The notes beneath the pieces were generated by a model that made no database searches, was not told the origin of the DNA, and saw nothing but the letters and a program-made list of their open reading frames with translations. From Roseiarcus sp963805295 (GTDB taxonomy: Bacteria; Pseudomonadota; Alphaproteobacteria; Rhizobiales; Beijerinckiaceae), in NCBI GenBank assembly GCA_963805295.1, contig CAWDTW010000034.1, forward strand, positions 186,001-250,000: a stretch of 64,000 bases of DNA, in the 5' to 3' direction. Within the stretch, counting starts at the first letter, position 1, and each line of letters starts with the position of its first letter. The translations under genes were made by a program, and so were the position numbers. Below, in pieces: positions 35,540 to 44,600 of this stretch.

Positions 35540-35989
35540 GTGAGCCCCATCGTCGCTGTCCTCAACGGACCCAATCTCAACCTGCTCGGCAAGCGCCAGC
35601 CGGAGATTTACGGCCGCGAGACGCTGGCCGACGTCGAGGCGGACTGCCTCCGCGTCGGGGCGGAACTCGGGCTGACGATCGAGTTCCGTCAGAGCAACCG
35701 CGAGCACGAGATCATCGACTGGATCCACGAGGCGCGCGGACGCGCCGCCGGCATCGTCATCAACCCCGCCGCCTTCACCCACACCTCGGTCGCCATCCTC
35801 GACGCGCTCCAGGCGTTCGAAGGGCCGATCATCGAAGTGCACATCTCCAACGTGCACCAGCGCGAGGAATTCCGCCAACATTCCTACGTCTCCGGCGTCG
35901 CCTCGGGCGTCATCGTCGGTTGCGGGACGCAGGGCTATGCGCTGGCGCTGAGACGGATCGCGACGCTGATCGGAGCGGGGAAAGCGTGA
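35540..35989 (+). CDS. aroQ: Type II 3-dehydroquinate dehydratase
   Basis: 149 residues from GTG 35540, with GAAGGGAAA upstream. Dehydrates 3-dehydroquinate in the shikimate pathway. Diagnostic motifs are present: LNGPNLNLLGKRQPEIYG (the catalytic Tyr is in this loop), INPAAFTHTSVAI, and EVHISNVHQREEFRQHS with the catalytic His region. Length matches the dodecameric type II enzyme. It is commonly followed by accBC in alphaproteobacteria; here it is followed by a MITE-like element instead. Confidence 0.94.
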   Translation: MSPIVAVLNGPNLNLLGKRQPEIYGRETLADVEADCLRVGAELGLTIEFRQSNREHEIIDWIHEARGRAAGIVINPAAFTHTSVAILDALQAFEGPIIEVHISNVHQREEFRQHSYVSGVASGVIVGCGTQGYALALRRIATLIGAGKA

Positions 35990-36027
35990 CGCCGCGCGAG
36001 ACGCGCCTCGGGGAGCGGAGCAGGGCA

Positions 36028-36228
36028 ATCGCTTCAGGTTAAACGTGGTTTACCTGCCCCCTCCACCACGCTTCGCGTGGTCCCCCTCCCCCGCGCTCTA
36101 CGAGCGCAGGGGAGGAGAAGGCCGGCTCCGCGCCATCCTCCCCCGCATTGCGGGGGAGGGGGACCGCCCGAAGGGCGGTGGAGGGGGCGCCGCGCGGGCG
36201 CCGGGCGCCGTCGTTAACCTGAAGCGAT
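36028..36228. mobile_element. 201-bp MITE-like element with 15-bp perfect terminal inverted repeats
   Basis: ATCGCTTCAGGTTAA at 36028-36042 is exactly inverted at 36214-36228. The interior has nested stems: CCCCTCCACCACGCTTCGCGTGG pairs in part with CCGCCCGAAGGGCGGTGGAGGGGGC, and CCCTCCCCCGC pairs with GCGGGGGAGGG. It encodes no protein and lies between aroQ and the parD gene. Similar 'CCCTCCACCAC...GGTGGAGGG' elements recur in alphaproteobacterial intergenic DNA. Confidence 0.8.
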
Positions 36229-36288
36229 CCCCCCGCGGAGCGGAGCGCCTGACGATGCGTAAAGCTTGCGCAATTTCGCGGAGTCCCC

Positions 36289-36564
36289 ATGGCACATATT
36301 CAGAAAGTCAGTGTCGCGCTGACCGGCGAGCAGGTCGCCGCCCTGAGGGCGGCCGTCGAGTCCGGCGAGTACGCCACCACAAGCGAGATCGTCCGCGAGG
36401 CGCTGCGCGACTGGCAGTTCAAACGCCAGCTTGGCCAGGAGGACATCAAGCGCCTCCGGCAGCTGTGGGACGCGGGCAAGGCGAGCGGGCCGGCGGAGCC
36501 GTTCGAGCGCGAGCGCACAATCGCGGCGGCGCGGGCGCGGCTCAAAGAAACTGGGGCAAGGTGA
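36289..36564 (+). CDS. ParD-like type II antitoxin, no toxin partner visible
   Basis: 91 residues from ATG 36289. Ribbon-helix-helix antitoxin of the ParD/CC2985 family: the N-terminal strand KVSVALTGEQVAALRAAV is followed by YATTSEIVREALRDWQFKR, and the toxin-wrapping C-terminus ends RTIAAARARLKET. ParE toxin normally follows with a few bases of overlap, but after the stop only a 13-codon frame exists before the convergent O-methyltransferase gene. So the antitoxin is orphaned, or the toxin has been lost. It begins 60 bp after the MITE-like element. Confidence 0.85.
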   Translation: MAHIQKVSVALTGEQVAALRAAVESGEYATTSEIVREALRDWQFKRQLGQEDIKRLRQLWDAGKASGPAEPFERERTIAAARARLKETGAR

Positions 36565-36598
36565 TCGCGATCCTCGATTTGAACTCGAGCGGCTTATA

Positions 36599-37267
36599 TT
36601 AGATGACGATGGCGAGCGCAAAACCGTCCCAGCCCTTGTCGCCGACGGTCTGGATCGCCGTCGCCTGAAGGCGCGGCTCGCGCGCCATCATCTCGAACAT
36701 GCGCGCGCGTGCCGGTTACGTCCGGGATCTCTGCTGGAATCGTCGGCGATCCGGCCGCTCCTGAACGACATTGTCGACCACGATCACGGTCCCCGGCCGC
36801 GACAGGCGCAGCGCCCAGCCGAGATAATTCGCGTTGTTGGTCTTGTCGGCGTCGATGAAGACGAAATCGAACGGCCCGAGCCCTTCGGCCTCGATTGCCG
36901 GCAGGCTGTCGAGCGCCGCGCCCTGGCGCACCTCGACCCGGTCGCTGAGCCCGGCGCGCTCGATATTGGCCCGCGCGACATCCGCATGTTTGGCGAGAGC
37001 CTCGAGCGTCAGAAGACGGCCCTCCGGCGGCAGGGCGCGGGCGATCCAGATCGTCGAATAGCCGCCGAGCGTGCCGATCTCGAGCGCCTTCCGCGCGCCC
37101 GCCATGCGGGCGATGAGATAGAGCATCTTGCCGTGCGCGGGGGAGACGTCGATCGGCGGCAGGCCGGCGGCGGCGTTGGCGGCCAGCGCCGCTTCGAGGA
37201 CGCTGTCGCGCCCGACGATCGTCTCGCTGAAATAGGCGTCGACGGCGTTCCAACCCTTCTCGCTCAT
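36599..37267 (-). CDS. Class I SAM-dependent O-methyltransferase, three one-base frameshifts near the C-terminus
   Basis: Family-3 (caffeoyl-CoA/catechol type) O-methyltransferase. ATG 37267 reads SEKGWNAVDAYFSETIVG, SAM motif KALEIGTLGGYSTIWIA and metal-site FDFVFIDADKTNNANYLGWA, as far as TVIVVDNVV. Then three closely spaced insertions follow: near 36763 (GTTCAGG), 36724 (GATCCCGG) and 36701 (GCGCATG). Removing one base at each gives SGRIADDSSRDPDVTGTR and then MFEMMAREPRLQATAIQTVG to TAA at 36599. The net +3 returns to the starting frame (total 669 = 3n). Corrected length is 221 residues. It begins 4 bp after cobT and is probably co-transcribed. Substrate unknown. Confidence 0.82.
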
Positions 37268-37271
37268 CGCG

Positions 37272-38295
37272 TCATCCTTCCTTGCCGGCCACTCCTGCCT
37301 CCGCGAACGTCGCCATGCCGTTATGGCAGGCGACGGCGGCCTTGACGATTGCGACCGCCAGCGCCGCGCCCGACCCTTCGCCGAGCCGCATGCCGAGATC
37401 GAGGAGCGGCGCCTTGCCGAGCCGCTTCAGGGCTTGCCCGTGCGCCCGCTCGGCCGAGACGTGGCCGGCGAGGCAGTGGTCGAGCGCGGTTTTGTCGAGC
37501 GCCTGCAGCACCGCCGCGGCCGACGAGACGACGAAGCCGTCGAGCATGCACCGGCGTGCGGCGCAGCCGCGCGGCGAGGATCGCCCCCGCCATGGCGGCG
37601 ATTTCCCGTCCGCCGAGCCGCGCCAGAACTTCGAGCGGGTCGGCAAGATGCGCCTTGTGGCGCGCGACGGCGGCCCGCACCGCCTCCGCCTTGCGCTTCA
37701 AGCCCGCGTCGTCGACGCCGGTGCCGCGTCCAACCCAGTCCTCCGGCGCGCCGCCGTAGAGGGCGTGGCAGATCGCCGCCGCCGCGGTGGTGTTGCCGAT
37801 GCCCATTTCGCCGACGACCAGGAGGTCCGGCTCGGAGGCGAGCGCCTCCATGCCGAAGGCGATGGTTCCCGCGCAGGTCCGCTCGTCCATCGCGGATTCT
37901 TGGGTGATGTCGCCGGTCGGCTTTTCGAGGGCGAGCTCGAAGACTTTGAGCGAAAGGTCAAAAGTCTTGCAGATCTGGTTGATGGCCGCGCCGCCCGAGG
38001 TGAAATTCGCCACCATGGCTTTGGTGACCGACTGCGGATAAGGGGACACCCCTTGAGCGACCACCCCGTGATTGCCGGCGAAGACGGCGACCAGCGGATT
38101 GTCGACATGCGGCCGCGCCGAGCCCTGCCAGCCGGCCAAAAAGGCCGAAATCTCCTCGAGCCGCCCGAGCGATCCGGCCGGCTTGGTCAGTTGCCCCTCC
38201 CGCTCCCGCGCCGCCGCGATCGCGGCCTCGTCCGGCCCCGGCATTTTGGCGAGCAGCGCGCGGATGTCGTCGAAGGGGCGGGGGGCGGCGGTCAT
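37272..38295 (-). CDS. cobT: Nicotinate-nucleotide:DMB phosphoribosyltransferase, one-base frameshift
   Basis: Makes alpha-ribazole phosphate for the lower ligand of cobalamin. ATG 38295 reads DIRALLAKMPGPDEAAIAAA, GRLEEISAFLAGWQG, VFAGNHGVVAQGVSPYP and GEMGIGNTTAAAAICHALYG (substrate-binding region). The frame breaks near 37548 after AGAILAARLRRTPV. The next frame continues MLDGFVVSSAAAVLQAL and the C-terminal catalytic-Glu region LLDLGMRLGEGSGAALA. Removing one base (GGTGCATGC to GGTGATGC) yields 340 residues; total length is 3n+1. No other cobalamin genes are in the window and no B12 riboswitch was recognised upstream. Confidence 0.9.
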
Positions 38296-38757
38296 GGATG
38301 GCTCTCTGATGGAATGGAGGCGTCCGTATAGGTGAAAAGCTGCCCAAGGGAAAAGGGCGCTTCGGTTGGTCGCGCGTCGAGGTGGAAAACGTGAGCCGAT
38401 GTGCCGACATAACGATCAGTGCCGAAAATGACTCCTCCCGGCTGCGGCCGCGCCGTCTTTCGGACGCTGCCCCCTACTCCGCCTCGCGCATCGCGCCGGA
38501 GCAGGTGAGCGGCGCCCTTAAAGGCGCGGGCTTCAGCGTTTTTTGAAGATGATGATGTCCTCGCGCCGCCTCGTCGCGCACTTCTCGCTTCGCCGCAAGT
38601 TCTTGAACACAAAAGATCAGCGCCCAGAAATACTGCCCTCCCTCGAAGCGTCGCCGCGCCGCTGCTCGGCGGCCTGGCGCATCGCGCCGAGCGGGCGAGC
38701 TGCGCTCTCAAAGGGCGGCGGTCATGATGGCGTCTCTTGTGGAATCGGGAGTCTTCG
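38296..38757. repeat. Intergenic region with two degenerate copies of the histidine-kinase 3' end
   Basis: No intact gene. 38474-38575 resembles 41643-41745 (the last ~34 codons of the hybrid kinase receiver domain), sharing GCCTCGCGCATCGCGCCG, AGGTGAGC-like and GGCTTCAGCG blocks but with stops. A second, poorer copy at about 38671-38737 shares GGCGCATCGCGCCGA and GAGCTGCGC. Both are in the same orientation as the kinase gene 3 kb away. Confidence 0.65.
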
Positions 38758-40851
38758 CTATCGGCGAATTCGCTCCGGCGCCGATCGCGGCGTGCGGCGC
38801 AAGGCCGATCCCGTCGTCGCAATCGCCGCTGCGAACACGGCGACGAACGCGAGAAACCCGATCGCCGTGCGCAGGCCCGCGGCTTCCGCAATCCCGCCGA
38901 CCGCCGCGGGCCCGAGGAGAAGTCCGGCGTAACCCGCAGTTGCGGCGGAGGCGATGCCGACGGCGGCGGAGGCGTTGGCTCTGCCCGCCGCACTGAAGAT
39001 CACCGGAACGACGTTGGAGAGCCCCGCCCCGACCAGTGCGAAGCCCAGGACGCCGGTCGCCAATCCGGGCGCGGCGACGGCGGTCGCGAGTCCTGCCGCG
39101 GCGAGGATCGCGCCGGTCGCCACCGTCGCGCGTGGGCCTGCGCGTCCGACGATCGCGTCGCCGAAAATCCTGCCGGCGATCATGCAGAGCGAAAATGAGG
39201 CGTAGCCCGCGGCGGCCAGCGCCACCGGCACGCCGGAGCGGACGAGATAGGAGCCGCTCCAGTCGCCAATCGCGCCTTCGGTCATCATCGCGAGCAGCGC
39301 CAGCGCCGCGAGCGGCAGCAGGCGCCGGCCAGGCAGCGCGAGCGCAGTCCCGCGCGTTGCGCCGCCTGCGCTCCATAAGGACCCCGCGGCGAGCGCCAGG
39401 AGGATGACGCCGAGCAGCGCTGGCCCCCAGAGGCCGGCGGCGGCCGCCTCCTCGCCAAGGCGCGCTCCGAGAACGGCGCCCACGGCGCCTCCGAGACTGA
39501 AGCCGGCATGGAAGGAGGACATGATCGGCCGGCCCCAGCGCCGCTCGACATCGCTCGCATGGGCGTTCATCGCCACGTCCATCGCGCCGTTGGCCGCGCC
39601 GACGATGAGAGTGGCCGCGCAGAGAAGCGTCAGACTGCCGGCAAGCGCGGGCAAGGCGAGCGACGCGATGAAGGCAAGACCCGCCGCGCAGGTCGCCCGG
39701 CCGGTCGGGATGCGCGCCGCGAGCGCGCCCATCAGCGGCATCGCGACGACCGCGCCGGCGGCAAAGCACAGAAGCGCGAGACTGAGCGCCCCGTCGCCGA
39801 GGTTCAGGTCCGCTTTCAGCCGCGGGATGGCCGCGGCCCAAGCGCCGATCCCGAGGCCGTTGGCGAAAAACACCCCGAGCGTCGCCAGCCGCTCGGACCA
39901 AGGCCGAGCGAAAGCTCGTTTGCGGGGAAGAACCGCTTCGGTCAATCGTGCGCCCTCTCGGCTGTCGGCGCCGTCGTCGGCTGGCAGCCGCGGTCCGCCT
40001 GCGTGCGCGAAGACCGCGGCGGCCCGGCGCACAAGAATCCCGCGCGCCGCGATCTGCCGCGCCAGCGTCTCCGGCGCGTCCGCTTCCAGAACGACCCGAT
40101 GCAGGATTTCGACCGGCCCGATCACGAACGGGGCGCCGGCGCCGAGCTTTTCGTTGGCGACGGCCGCTGCGATCGCGCCGGCCTTTTCTGCGAGCGCGCG
40201 CTTGATGTCGGCGTCCTCCGCGTGAAACGCCGCGACCCCCTCCGTCGGATCGATCGCGCAGACCCCGAGCAGAACCAAATCCGGGCGCATCGCCTCGATT
40301 TCGCGTAGCGCCCGCCCGCCGAGCGCTGCGCCGACATGCGGATCGACGCGCCCGCCGATCAGCCAGAGATCGACGTCCGTCCGTCCGGACAGTGCGGCGG
40401 CGATCGCCGGATCGTGGGTCGCGATCGTGACATTGATCCCAACCGGCAGCGCTCGCGCCGCCTGCAGGTTGGTCGAGCCTGCGTCGATGAAGACGAGCTG
40501 CCGAGGCGCAACCAGTTCGGCGAGCGCCGCGCCGAGCGCCGCCTTGCGCTCGACGCCCTCGACGGCGCGGATATGCGCGGGGCCTGAAGCGGGGGAGATC
40601 GGAAGCGCGCCGCCGTAGACCCGTCGGCAGAGCCCCCGCCCCGCGAGATCACGAAGGTCGCGCCTGACGGTGTCCTCAGAAGCGCCGAACGCCTCGGCGA
40701 GATCCATAGCGAGAACGCGTCCGTCCCGGCGAAGCCGCTCGAGGATCTGTTGTTGCCGTTCGGCGACGAGAGTTCGACATGATCGTGCAGCATAGCTGCA
40801 CGAATGGGAGAGATCAAGGGCAATAATGCATAATCGTGCAGAAATGAACAT
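38758..40851 (-). CDS. DeoR-family regulator fused in frame to an MFS transporter
   Basis: A single 697-codon frame. Residues ~30-270 are a DeoR repressor: a winged helix with ERQQQILERLRRDGRVLA and GASEDTVRRDLRDLAGRG, then the sugar-phosphate sensor domain with VFIDAGSTNLQAARAL. After a ~30-residue linker, residues ~310-690 form a 12-helix MFS permease of the YbjJ-like type (GVFFANGLGIGAWAAAIPRL, MGALAARIPTGRATCA). The pair normally occurs as adjacent genes. A TTG with GAGAGGG upstream near 39944 could be an independent permease start overlapping a DeoR stop, so the fusion may come from a hidden frameshift. The 5' start is also uncertain: ATG 40780 would fit a usual DeoR N-terminus after removing one A. 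Confidence 0.78.
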   Translation of the reverse strand: MFISARLCIIALDLSHSCSYAARSCRTLVAERQQQILERLRRDGRVLAMDLAEAFGASEDTVRRDLRDLAGRGLCRRVYGGALPISPASGPAHIRAVEGVERKAALGAALAELVAPRQLVFIDAGSTNLQAARALPVGINVTIATHDPAIAAALSGRTDVDLWLIGGRVDPHVGAALGGRALREIEAMRPDLVLLGVCAIDPTEGVAAFHAEDADIKRALAEKAGAIAAAVANEKLGAGAPFVIGPVEILHRVVLEADAPETLARQIAARGILVRRAAAVFAHAGGPRLPADDGADSREGARLTEAVLPRKRAFARPWSERLATLGVFFANGLGIGAWAAAIPRLKADLNLGDGALSLALLCFAAGAVVAMPLMGALAARIPTGRATCAAGLAFIASLALPALAGSLTLLCAATLIVGAANGAMDVAMNAHASDVERRWGRPIMSSFHAGFSLGGAVGAVLGARLGEEAAAAGLWGPALLGVILLALAAGSLWSAGGATRGTALALPGRRLLPLAALALLAMMTEGAIGDWSGSYLVRSGVPVALAAAGYASFSLCMIAGRIFGDAIVGRAGPRATVATGAILAAAGLATAVAAPGLATGVLGFALVGAGLSNVVPVIFSAAGRANASAAVGIASAATAGYAGLLLGPAAVGGIAEAAGLRTAIGFLAFVAVFAAAIATTGSALRRTPRSAPERIRR
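40783..40803. promoter_or_regulatory. Likely DeoR operator palindrome
   Basis: Perfect 9-3-9 inverted repeat TCGTGCAGC-ATA-GCTGCACGA just upstream of the DeoR-like coding region. A further half-site TCGTGCAG lies at 40834-40841. The position suggests autoregulation. If it is an operator, the true translation start is probably downstream of it rather than at 40851. Confidence 0.65.
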
Positions 40852-41643
40852 TTCATGAACAATTGCTTCGGGAAAATAGAACCCGTGTTATGTTGGTCCC
40901 CATGGATGCGATCGAGATCGGCAATGCGCGGGTAGCGGCCGGCGCCTTCGGACAGGGTCGACCGGGGCCTATGCCGGGTTCGGAGGCAGCCCTCGCGCGG
41001 TAAATGGAGGGCGAAGGATTTTTCTGCTGGAAACTCTGGAAACTCTGGTAACTCCCAAAGGGAGGCTTTGGGTGTTTGGCGTTCGACCTGACCGTCGCTC
41101 GGATGGAGGCGCCGGGGGAGGAATTGGCCTGCCTTGGGAGTTACACTTTTATTTGGAATCGCGACCAACGGTTTGAAAACTCTGGAATCCTGGAAGACTA
41201 TTGCTTTGATTGGGTTTCCCCTGGCTTTGGCGGAATGTCCTCCGGCTTTGGCGCGGTTTCCTCTGGCTTTGAAAGTGTGTCCCTTGAGAAATTCCAAAAG
41301 ATATACAACTGCTGACGTCCGTGCTGGCGCGCCGACGAAATGCGGCGCTGGGTCGTGCCACCGGCGGATCGGCGAAACGGCGCCTGAACGATTGGACAAA
41401 TCTGCTGGAAAAGGCTGGTTTCGCGGAAAGGAAATCGATTTTGGTTTCCTTCAGTATAATTTTGGTTTCCTTCAGTAAAACGTTAGGTTTTCGTTCAGTA
41501 AAACGTTGCGTTTCCTTCAGCCTTTGTTGGGTTTCATTCCGGCCTGGCAATGCCTCCCTGCGGTTGAGAGGACCAGCCGCGCCCCGGCCTGACGGCCCCG
41601 CCGGGAGAGCGGCAGCCTTTCGCAGCGAGTTTCTGTCCAAACT
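40852..41643. repeat. Gene-free region with arrays of ~21-base degenerate repeats
   Basis: About 790 bases with no credible gene. Three clusters: CTGGAAACT-type repeats at 41027-41055; three ~21-base units ending GGCTTTGGCG at about 41213-41274; and four or five ~21-base units containing GGTTTCCTTCAG at about 41445-41530. Base composition is AT-richer than flanking genes. Frames through it encode only KETK-like repeats. Confidence 0.7.
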
Positions 41644-44600
41644 CTATTCCGCCGCCTCGCGCATCGCGCCGTAGCGGGTGAGCTGCGCCCGCAAAGGCGC
41701 CGGCTTCAGCGGCTTGTTGAGGATGACGATGTCATCGCGCTGCCGCCGCGCCGCGCGCTTCCAGGCTGCGGTCGGCGGTGGCGAGGATCGCCGGCACGCT
41801 GCAGCCGAGATCCCCGCGCAAGGCGCGGATCGCCTCGATCCCGTCGCCCTGGTCGAGATGATAGTCGGCGATGATGACGTCGGGCGGGCCGAAGGCCGCA
41901 AGCGCCTCGCGCGCCTCGGCGAGGCCGTGAGCGGTCGCGATTACGCAGCCCCACCGGCTCATCAGCAAGCGCATGCCCTCGAGCACCCGCGGCTCGTTGT
42001 CGATCGCGAGAATTTTGAGGCCGATGAGCGGCTCGCCGCCCGGCAGAGGCCGAGGCGTTCCGTTCTCGGCAAGGCTCGTCGGCGCGGCCTTGCCGAGCGG
42101 CGCGGTGACGAAGAAGACCGAGCCCTCGCCCGGCCGCGAATTGAGGCCGACCGGATGGCCGAGCACGCGGCTCAGGCGCTCGACGATCGACAGGCCGAGC
42201 CCCAGGCCCCGCGCGACCCGGGCGCCCTGATCGAGCCGCCGAAACTCCTCGAACACCGCCCGCTGCCGATCGGCCGGGATGCCGAGCCCGGTGTCCCAGA
42301 CTTCGATCCGCACCCCGTCGCGCGCGCGCCGGCAGCCGACCAGCACCCGGCCCTTGAGGGTGTATTTGATCGCGTTGGAGACGAGGTTCTGCAGGAGCCG
42401 GCGCATGAGGCGCCGGTCGGTCCGGATCGCGAGCTTCGTCGGAACGAATCGAAGCTCCAGCCCCTTCGACGCGGGCCATCGGGGCGAATTCGATCTCGAG
42501 CATGCGCATGAGGTCGGCGACCGGCACGTCGGAGATTTCCGGCTCTGGTCGCCCCGGCGTCGAGCCGCGAAATGTCGAGCAGGGCGCCGAGAATCTCCTC
42601 GACCGCCTCGAGCGAGACGTCGACGTTGCGGGCGAGATCGGCGCGCTCCTCGCGGCCGATCTGGGAGGCGCCTTCGCTGAGCGAACTGGCGTAGAGCCGG
42701 GCGGCGTTGAGCGGCTGCAGAATGTCGTGGCTCGCCGCGGCGAGAAAGCGCGTTTTGGAGAGGTTCGCCTCTTCCGCGACGGTCTTCGCGCGCGCGAGTT
42801 CGGCGTTGAGGCGCTGCAACTCGGCGGTGCGCTCGTCGACCCGCTTTTCCAGAAGCTCGTTGGCGGCTTCCAGCGCCTCCTCGGTCTGAACCGTCTGGGT
42901 CACGTCGGTATAGGTGGTGACGATGCCCCCGTCGGGCAGCCGCGCCGACCGGATCTCGATCACCCGATGGGTCGAGAAGAGGCGCAGCCTCGTCGGCTGA
43001 TCCTCGTACAGGAGCGCCGCCACGCGTTCGGCGACGAAGTCCTCGGAATCGCCCGGCCCATAGGCGCCGCGCGCGGCGTTGAAGCGCACGATCTCGTCCA
43101 GACCGACGCCGATGTGCAGTACGGCGGGCGGCAGATCGAACAGGTCGGCGAATTCGCGGTTCCAGGCGGTGAGCGCCAGGTTCGAAGTCGAAAACGGTGA
43201 TGCCCTGGCGGGCGTGGTCGAGCGCGTGCTGCAACTGATCGCGGCTCGATTGGATCGCCGCCGAGGCCTCGTCGATCAGTTTCAGCGCCGACTGGCCGGA
43301 GACGGCGCGCGGCCGCAAGAGGAGCGACAGCACCTGGCGCGAGGTCGAGGCGCCGATGGCCGGCGAGAGCAGGAATTCCGCATGGCGGATCAGTTGCGCG
43401 CTCGCCTCCCGCGACGGGTCGTAGTCGAGGCCGCGCTCCCGCAGGAAGGCCGAAAAGGCGCGGCGCGCCCGCGCCGCTCCGAGATAGCGCGCGACCGCCG
43501 CCTCGAGTTCGCCCGCAGTGGTCGAGGAGCGCCAGAGGCGGAAGGCCTGGGGCTTGCCGCCGACCCCGGCGAAGGCGCTCGCCTGCGTGCGCTCGAGCGC
43601 GCTCGGCTGGCGGGTGAGCGAAAAGGCGACGAACGCGACGATATTGGCGATGAGCGACAGGACGACGCCGCCGACCAGCGCGTTCGGGGCGAACGCGACG
43701 AGAGCGGCCGGGCTCAGCCAGGCGATCGCCAGCGGCCCGTGCGCGAGATAGGCGGTGATCGCCCGTTGCGGCTCGATCGAGGGCAAGAGCAACAGATAGA
43801 CCCAGCCGAGGGAGCCGGCGATCATTCCGGCGATGGCGCCGCGCGCGGTGCCGCGCCGCCAGAAGAGCCCGCCGAGAAAGGACGGGGCGATCTGCGCCAC
43901 CGCGGCGAAGGAGAGAAGCCCGATCGCGGCGAGCGGCGCCTCCCCGGCGACCCGCTCATAAGCGAAGCCGAGCGTGAGAATGGCGACGATCGCGACCCGG
44001 CGAACCCACAGCACGAGCGCGCCGATGTCGCCTTCGGCGGTTTGTTCCCGCGCCACGCGCCGGCGAAGGAGAAGCGGCATGACGAGATCGTTCGAGATGG
44101 TGATCGCCAGCGCGAGGCTGTCGAGCACCACCATCCCGGTCGCCGCCGAAACGCCGCCGATCATGGTCAGGAGCGCGACGCCACGCGCGCCGGCGGCGAG
44201 CGGCAGCGCGAGAACCGTCAGATCGCGGTTGATCCCGCCGTCCGGAAACATCTTGAGGCCCGCGATAGCGAGCGGCGCGACGAACAGATTGATCAGAACG
44301 AGATAGGCCGGGAAAAGCCAGGAGGCCGTGCGGATGCCGCGCTGGTCGTGGTTCTCGACCACGGCGACGTGGAACTGGCGCGGCAGCAGGACGATCGCGA
44401 AGGCCGAAAGCAGCGTGGTGACGCCCCAGACGGCCGGATCGGGCGGCGTCTGGATGACCGCGGCGATGTTCGGGTTCGACAGGGCGGTCTCGGTCAGATC
44501 GCCGATCCCGCCGTTGAGCCCCCAGACGACGAACGCGCCGACCGCGAGAAACGCCGCCAGCTTGACGATCAATTCCACCGCAATGGCGAGGATGAGGCCG

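Noticed and set aside
36561..36603. Toxin gene partner for ParD
   Set aside because: The only following frame has 13 codons and no ParE features.
38296..38757. Cobalamin riboswitch upstream of cobT
   Set aside because: No B12-box-like sequence or conserved core could be recognised; the region is explained in part by decayed kinase fragments.
41018..41540. Possible CRISPR array from ~21-base repeats
   Set aside because: Units are degenerate and contiguous, with no regular unique spacers and no cas genes in the window.
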